From the NCBI GenBank assembly GCA_026874595.1, contig CM049318.1:56773750-56837749 (forward strand): DNA of 64,000 nucleotides, read 5' to 3'. A program made the position numbers and the translations under genes. The notes beneath the pieces are model-generated. The model made no database searches. It was not told the origin of the DNA and saw only the letters and a program-made list of their open reading frames with translations. Position 1 is the stretch's first letter; each line of letters begins with the position of its first letter. This DNA comes from Sipunculus nudus (lineage: Eukaryota > Annelida > Sipuncula > Golfingiida > Sipunculidae). Shown here in pieces: positions 51,601-60,600 of this stretch.

Positions 51601-54600
51601 GCAACAATTTCTTACTCATCAATACAAACCAGTCATGTCAACCAGCCATGGCCTATACCTCTTAGACTTTATCTCCATTTGATACTCTTTTAGATTTTTA
51701 CGTACAAGGTCAACTTCAGCTCAGCACAGTGACCCATGAGTGCCTTGTTTATACTCTGTTCCACTTACCTGTATCCCCCTGTTTTGAGGAGAAAATTTTC
51801 TGAAAGGTTTATTTTTGTCAATAATTTCCCTGAAATATGCATTGAGAAGTACACAGCCTAATATGGCAACCAAGAACTTTAAAATAAATCTCTAATTTAT
51901 GTTTCACAATTTATTTGAACTCCTTCCAATGGCATGACAGTTTAGATGTGTTTCCCTGCATGAGTACCCATTGTTGTTTTTGCTGGTCACATTTATTATG
52001 AGTGTGTATATGAAATCATCCAAACGGCGGCTGTCAACTGAAGGTGTTTTCACTTGTGACCAATACACTTGATGGCCATAAGTGTGGCTATCATGTTGTA
52101 AAATGTAGAATGATTTCTCATATTTTGAAATAATTCTGTCTCCTAAATAATGTAAAGTATTAGTCTGTATTTCCCTTTTTAAAAATTAGTAGACATCAAT
52201 CTTCTGCCCACATTAATATTTTATTCCTCAAATTATAACCAAAACAAATTTTCATTTACAAAAATGGATGGATACAAGGTGATGGTTTAGACTATAAAAA
52301 CTATCACATGGAAAAGAATGTGAATTATTTCATCTTTTTTTAATATATTGAAAATATCTTGGGTTGAAAAGTTTAAAAGGTGTGAATTTCAATGAATTTC
52401 CATGAAGATGTTACTGTTTAAAATTATTTGTACCTACAGCCTGTCTCTGAGATGGCATCTTGGCCGCAAAACAGGGGAAGTTTTGAGGGTCATGGACCGA
52501 GGAACAAACAGTATAAACAATTTACTCAGGTTTGTGATTTATAAAATGAAATCTGTATATCCACATACAATGCTAAAATAAATAATCCTAAATGTAGAAC
52601 TACATAAAATCAGTATTTCAAAGCAAATTTCTATCGATTTGAGACATAAAGCTCTCAGCTCCACATTGTTTTAGCTCTATGATCCTTATAAATGTATATT
52701 GTTGTAACTGCTTTGAAAGCTTGAGTATTGCTACTCTTATAAATTTTATATTGATTCACCATGTAAATTACAGGTCTAATTGTGTTGCTTAATTTCTGCT
52801 TTTTCATAATTTGTACCTTTAAAATGGGCACTATAGTGAACCTTTCATAAACTGGGGCATTAAATTATTTTCTTTTACATATCACAATAGACTTGCAAAT
52901 GGTTCTTGGACAATTTATACATTTTTTTAAAAGTAGCAATATCACTTTTGTCACTTACTTCTGGTACTTTTCTGAAACTGTTGTAGTTACATTGTATTCA
53001 ACATAGCACCCACCATTGTTGACATCATCATTGCTGTGGTGTATTTCCTGACTGCGTTTAATGCCTGGTTCGCTCTGATTGTGTTTGTCACCATGGTGCT
53101 CTACCTTGGTGAGTATACTGATAATTGAAGGCATCAATGGTGCCTTTTCTATCTTCATGCTGTATCTGAAAGATATATCATAGTTCATTCTCTACCCCTG
53201 TCTACCTGTATTTCTGCATTTTCCTTTTTACAGTCAACTCTTCTCAGAAGCTTTTGTTATATGGCTGTCATGTGAAGGGAGTATAATGGTATACCCACCA
53301 TCCATCTCTTAACTTTTAGTGTCACCATGATAACTTACTGGGGTTTGATGGATTTTCACCAAACACACCATAACTACTTACAAACAGATTATCTCGCCAG
53401 AGTTTGTTCATGGGCAAAATCCACACATTAACTATTAAGTAAGGTCACGGGTCACCACAATAACTTAAGAAGAATATGAAGGACTTTGAAAAAACTCATC
53501 AGAAATCTTAATCAGTAAAACATCTCGCCTTATTTTAATTTCCAGCAAAATCCATGCATATTTAATGAGGTCAGAGGTCACTGCACTTTGGAGGCACTGT
53601 GGTGACTTAACAAACTCCTGTGGATTTTTCATGAAACTCATTATATATATTTACCAATAGAGTTTCCCACCTCAGTTAAATTCCTCAGCAGATTTCACAC
53701 ATATTTAATGAGGTCAGAGATCACAAGACATAAAACAGGTGTAGTATGCACGTTTGGGGTGCTCTTGTTCTTAAAAGAGAACTAAAGAAGTGTGTAATTA
53801 ACTCAGGTGAAAGTGATACCTCACTTGTTCTTGTAATAGAATGAGAACACTATGAAAACTAAATATTACAAAGCACTCAATGTATATTTACAAGAAAATA
53901 AAACATACAACTAAAGATGTTATGAGAAGATCCCTGTACCTCAGGGCTTCAAATCATCCATGAATGAAATATATACAATTGAAAAACAGATAGCAACCAA
54001 ATGACACAGACTCAGTCAACATTACGCAAATTGGTCAAACTTGCTTTGTGTTATTTCAGAGCAGTAAATAGTGTATCAACCTAATGGTAAAATAAATTTA
54101 GTAGGTTTCAAATAAGCCATATAACTACTGACAGTGATAGCTATATATGCAGTGTTCTCCACTAGAAATTCTGATAGGCTGGTGGTAAGCGCGGTCCAGC
54201 CAGGCCTGGTGCTTACCTGTTGCACGTCAAGCATTTTTTATGGTCTGATTAAAAATTTAATCTGCATGTTTTTTTTATGCATGTAAGAACATTGAGAGCA
54301 AGAGGAAGGGCATGTGTAATTTGTTTGTATGAGCTGTCATAAGAACAGCCGATACAATGCAAATTCAGAAATTTATTGTATCAGCCACTCTGAAAGACCA
54401 GCTGTTATGACAGCACACTGAGTGAATATACTTTCTAGAAGCCACAGTCAGAAAATGTATCAATGTTAACCAATATCCATGCAACAGGCATTGTGTAATT
54501 AAAAAGCAATTAGGGAACCAGGGAGTTGTTGCTTCTCTTACTCTACAGCAGTGGGCTGTCTTATACCCATCCAGTAACCTGATGTCACTGGCTGTGATGA

Positions 54601-57600
54601 TGAGATCCCAGTACTGACACAAGCTTAATTACTCCAGGCTAACAATCACTCAGCAAGACCCCTTGAAGGGTCAGTCTGTAAGGCCAGTCCTTGTTACCAT
54701 TGACCACTGTATGTCTGGCAGGGACAGGGTAAGGGTGGTGGGGACAGATGAAAGAGTGGCAGGTAACATTGTAAGCTGGTGGTGAGAAATGAAAGGCTGG
54801 TGGTGCGCCAGGCTATATTGGCTAGTGGAGAACCCTGATATGTAAGTGTCATGTATGCATTATTTTTCTGTAGTCATCATGTATGTCCTGTGGCTGGATT
54901 CCTTTGTCACTGTGTATTGTAGTGCAAGTCTTCTTGGTATTTTTGTGCATGGTGTATGAAATAAATCTATTAGGCCAAAAAAAATAAAAGGTATGGTTCT
55001 CAGGCACCGTCCGCATAAATTTTAAACCCTGCATCAAAAGTTTTTATTTTGGTGTTAAAATAAAAAAAAAATTAAAAAATCAATCAAAACTTACCAATTT
55101 TGAGCTCCAGCCGCTTGGACATTTCTTTCAAGTAGATAAAATCATTTAATTTTTTTATAAAATTTCTGTTAATTTCAGCTTTTACTTGTTTTGCAAAATA
55201 AATATGTTATTATCATGATTTTCCCTTATCATTTAACATTTTTATCAAAACATACCAAAAAATTGAAAATAAAAAAAACGCCCTGCTAGCATTGATTTCT
55301 GAAAAAAAGTGTCTGAGAACCAACCATATTTTTTTTTGCCTTACTTGTGACTTTTTTAAATAAAAAACAACTATCGTTTGTAACTTGTGCATCCTAAGCT
55401 TTGGTCACAACAGAACCAGGAGTATATTGTAATGTCTTAATACACTGTCTGTCATAATATACCCTAGGTCACTGCACTTCTCCCTTCCTGGAATCCTGGA
55501 TTCACCACTGTCTACTTAAATAATTGTTTTATAATCACTCCAGTGAATGGCCCTGGTCTGTTAGGTGAATATATTTTAAGATTTACTGCTCTAATTGGAA
55601 GCAGACACTGATTACATTTACACATTACTGTAAAATATAAGGGAAAATACATGCAATAAAATATATACCGTTCCCACCACACTAGCAACATCTGCTGGTG
55701 GTGTTTGAAACTAAGTGTTTAGGCCTGTTATTTCTACCAAAAATTTGTATTTGTGGCATTTCAGGATAACAACAATGGTGTAAAAAATCCTTAAAGTCAA
55801 GGTTTCTGTTAGAGTCTCTGGCAGGTTTTCATTTTCCCTTTTTAGCTCAGCTGACTTTCAGTCATGCTGTGCTATAGTGATGGGTCTTTGACCATCGTCC
55901 TTCTGTCTGTCCATACGTTAGCAGGGCACAAATTGGAACCTTAAGGGCCAGGATCATGAACCCTATGCATTCTTAGAGGTTCTAAAAAGATCTTGCAAAC
56001 CTGAAATTAGTTCACTGCCACCTATATTCTCCGAGTTACGTGGTGCATTTGCACCCCCCATAATTAATTCTTATACCCAAAATTTTCATCCCAAACCTTC
56101 CATCTTTTACATATGGCTCACTTACCAACAGGGGAAGAATCATAATCATTTTGAGGTCACAAGGGCAAAGGTCAAGATCACAAGACCAACTTCTTTGTGT
56201 GGATGCATTTTAAGCCAAACCTTTTATCCAAACCTTTGATCTTTCACATATGGCTCACCTACCAAGTGGGAGAAGAATCCTATAGATTTTGAGGTCACAT
56301 TTTGTCTTTTTTCTTGAAGTGCAATGGCCAGTCCAAAGTATAATTTGAAACTTTGTTAAAGTTAGGGAGACCTCTCTTCAAAACACTTCCATATCATCTG
56401 GACCTCTCTATTTCTAACACAGGATGTGGTCCTAAGTTCAGTAGAATCAGATGTTTCAACCCCTCTGACACAGACAAAAAATCCGATCGATGTGTATAAT
56501 TGACACAACCACCTCAGCCCTTATGCTCTGATTATGGTAATGAGCCTGTAAATGCTTTACAGAAAGCTTTCAGTGTCCATGGTTGCAAGAGCAGTTTATA
56601 AGACTATAATGACGTCACACGGGTTGATCTGGCTTCATCAGCTTGAATGGCATTCTTTATATTTCTGTTCTGGTGATGAATATATATTGTTTTGCAATAT
56701 TTTGGATTCTTTGCCTCATATGAATTCAGTGCAAGGTTAGGCATTATTTCCAAGCGTTGGCAGAATAGCTAGTACAACCTTTGGCCTAGAACTGTTATAC
56801 TGTCTTTTTTTATATAAAATGTCATGGAAAAAAAACATGCAGACTGGGGTACTGGTTAAGACTACATGTGTTCTGTTTGGGTGAGTTGCCCACGTTATGC
56901 AGATTTTACACATGTCAGGTGATTGACGTTTTACATTGCCAATGGTGACTTGATTGGTTGCTTAACTATTCTGCTGATGATTATTCATCGAATGAATATG
57001 CGATTAAGGTCACATAGATTTCATGGTTAGGTCAATGTGAGATTCTCATCTGTTTATATGCTTAGTAATAACAAATTGCTTAAATACAGTTTTATATTCC
57101 AGTTGCCACCATTTGGCTGACTGAGTGGAGAACTAAATTCCGACGAGAAATGAACAAACTGGACAATGAAAGGAACGCAGTAGGAGTAGACTCATTACTC
57201 AACTTTGAAACAGTTAGTAAATACAGCTTGTCTAAAAATTGTTGAAAAATTTGAAAAAAAAATTTGAATATACAGTGAAACCTCGTTGTGTCGAACTCGG
57301 TTAAGTCAAATTCCCGCATGTGTCGAAGTCGAATGTGGGGTCCCTGCAAAAAATAGTTAAAACTAATTTAACTCCGCTTGTGTCGAAATCGGATGTGAAG
57401 AAAACCCGGATGTGTCGAATAGTTTTGTTATGCCCCCGCCACAAAGTGGCCAGGGCATATAGTTTTACCCATGTCCGTCATTCCGTCCTTCCGTCCTTCC
57501 GTCATTCCGAAATGAAACAGTTGTACAGACTTTTTATCGCAATGCCTGCAGATATTGGCCTGATTTTTGGTGTGTGGGCAGATATAGACCAGTTACAGAT

Positions 57601-60600
57601 CGAGTTCGCGTTTCGTCCCGGTTGACCTACTTTTGACCGTTTTATGGCTCCTAAACTTAGAAAATTTCATGAAAAATAGAAATATTCATGACAGATACAC
57701 ATGTACGGACTTTTTTTTGCAATGCCTGCAGATATTGGCCTGATTTTTGGTGTGTGAGCAGATATAGACCAGTTACAGATCGAGTTCGCGTTTCGTCCTG
57801 GATGACCTACTTTTGACCGTTTTACGGCTCCTAAACTTAGAAAATTTCATGAAAAATAGAAATATTCATGACAGATACACATGTACGGAATTTTTTTCGC
57901 AATGCCTGCAGATATTGGCCTGATTTTTGGTGTGTGAGCAGATATAGACCAGTTACAGATCGAGTTCGCGTTTCGTCCTGGATGACCTACTTTTGACCGT
58001 TTTACGGCTCCTAAACTTAGAAAATTTCATGAAAAATAGAAATATTCATGACAGATACACATGTACGGACTTTTTTTTCGCAATGCCTGCAGATATTGGC
58101 CTGATTTTTGGTGTGTGAGCAGATTTAGACCAGTTACAGATCGAGTTCGCATTTCGTCCTGGTTGACCTACTTTTGACCGTTTTACGGCTCCTGAACATA
58201 GAAAATTTCATGAAAAATATGAAATTTCATGAAAAATACACATGTACGGTTTTTTTTTCTCAGTGCCTGCAGATATTGGCCTGATTTTTGGTGTGTGGAC
58301 AGATATAGACCAGTTACAGATCGAGTTCGCGTTTCGTCCTGGTTGACCTACTTTTGACCGTTTTACGGCTCCTAAACTTAGAAATTTTCATGAAAAATAG
58401 AAATATTCATGACAGATACACATGTACAGTTTTTTTTTCGCAATGCCTGCAGATATTGGCCTGATTTTTGGTGTGTGAGCAGATATAGACCAGTTACAGA
58501 TCGAGTTCGCGTTTCGTCCTGGTTGATCTACTTTTGACCGTTTTACGGCTCCTAAACTTAGAAAATTTCATGAAAAATAGAAATATTCATGACAGATACA
58601 CATGTACGGACTTTTTTTCGCAATGCCTGCAGATATTGGCCTGATTTTTGGTGTGTGAGCAGATTTAGACCAGTTACAGATCGAGTTCGCATTTCGTCCT
58701 GGTTGACCTACTTTTGACCGTTTTACGGCTCCTGAACATAGAAAATTTCATGAAAAATATGAAATTTCATGACAAATACACATGTACGTTTTTTTTTTCT
58801 CAGTGCCTGCAGATATTGGCCTGATTTTTGGTGTGTGGACAGATATAGACCAGTTACAGATCGAGTTCGCGTTTCGTCCTGGTTGACTTACTTTTGACCG
58901 TTTTATGGCTCCTAAACTTAGAAATTTTCATGAAAAATAGAATTATTCATGACAGATACACATGTACAGACTTTTTTTCGCAATGCCTGCAGATATTGGC
59001 CTAATTTTTGGTGTGTGGGCAGATATAGACCAGTTACAGATCGAGTTCGCGTTTCGTCCCGGTTGACTTACTTTTGACCGTTTTACGGCTGCTGAACATA
59101 GAAAATTTCATGAAAAATATGAAATTTCATGACAAATTCACATGTACAGACGTTTTTTCGCAATGCCTGCAGATATTGGCCTGATTTTTGGTGTGTCGGC
59201 AGATATTGACCAGTTACAGATGGAGTTCACGTTTTGTCCCAGTTTACCTATTTTTGACGGTTTGACGGTGCTCTAACATAGAAAATTTCATAAAAAAGGT
59301 GCACATGTATGGACTTTTTTTCGCAGTGCCTGCAGATACCACCCTGATTTTTTTTGTGTGGGCAGATAATGACAGTTACAGATCGAGTTTGCGTTTCATC
59401 CTGGTTGTCCTACTTTTGATTGTTTTACGGATCCTAAACATAGAAAATTTCATGAAAGACAGAAATTTTTATGGAAAATGCACATGTACAGTTTTTTTTT
59501 CGCAATGCCTGCATATGCTGGCATGATTTTTGGTGTGTGAGCAGATATAGACCAGTTACAGATCGAGTTCGCGTTTCGTCCTGGTTGATCTACTTTTGAC
59601 CGTTTTACGGCTCCTAAACTTAGAAAATTTCATGAAAAATAGAAATATTCATGACAGATACACATGTACGGACTTTTTTTCGCAATGCCTGCAGATATTG
59701 GCCTGATTTTTGGTGTGTGAGCAGATTTAGACCAGTTACAGATCGAGTTCGCATTTCGTCCTGGTTGACCTACTTTTGACCGTTTTACGGCTCCTGAACA
59801 TAGAAAATTTCATGAAAAATATGAAATTTCATGACAAATACACATGTACGTTTTTTTTTTCTCAGTGCCTGCAGATATTGGCCTGATTTTTGGTGTGTGG
59901 ACATATTCATGACAGATACACATGTACAGACTTTTTTTCGCAATGCCTGCAGATATTGGCCTAATTTTTGGTGTGTGGGCAGATATAGACCAGTTACAGA
60001 TCGAGTTCGCGTTTCGTCCCGGTTGACTTACTTTTGACCGTTTTACGGCTGCTGAACATAGAAAATTTCATGAAAAATATGAAAATGCACATGTATGGAC
60101 TTTTTTTCACAATGCCTGCATATGCTGGCATGATTTTTCGTGTGTTGCTTGATAATGACCCGTTACAGATCGAGTTTGCATTTTGCCCTTGTTGACCTAC
60201 TTTTGACCATACGACACCTCCTGAACTTAAAAAATTTTCCAAATTTTACAAATGTTTCTAATTTCCCCAAGGCGGGGGCATTCGTGTCGTTCCGACACAT
60301 CTAGTTTGTCCCCAGCTAATATTTCTATCACTTAACTCGAAGTCATAATTCGTTAACAGTTGTGCAAGGCCCGTCAATCATGATTGGGCCATGATGACCA
60401 GTCATAATTAATTAATACTGACCAGGCTCTCACTCATCAAGCGCGATGGCTCTGTCGACTCAAGGTAATGCCGCTTTAATGTTTGGACAACAGTTGTGCA
60501 TACCTACGGCCGCTATTACTAGTTACACAATAAACCTGGTCCGTTGTTTACTTGTTCAGCCAATTAGACACTCATTACCATCCCTTTCTTCTCTCGCCGA

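Noticed and set aside
57520-60230. Possible CRISPR-like array
   Set aside because: Whole 180-bp units repeat without unique spacers, in a eukaryotic intron; it is a satellite.
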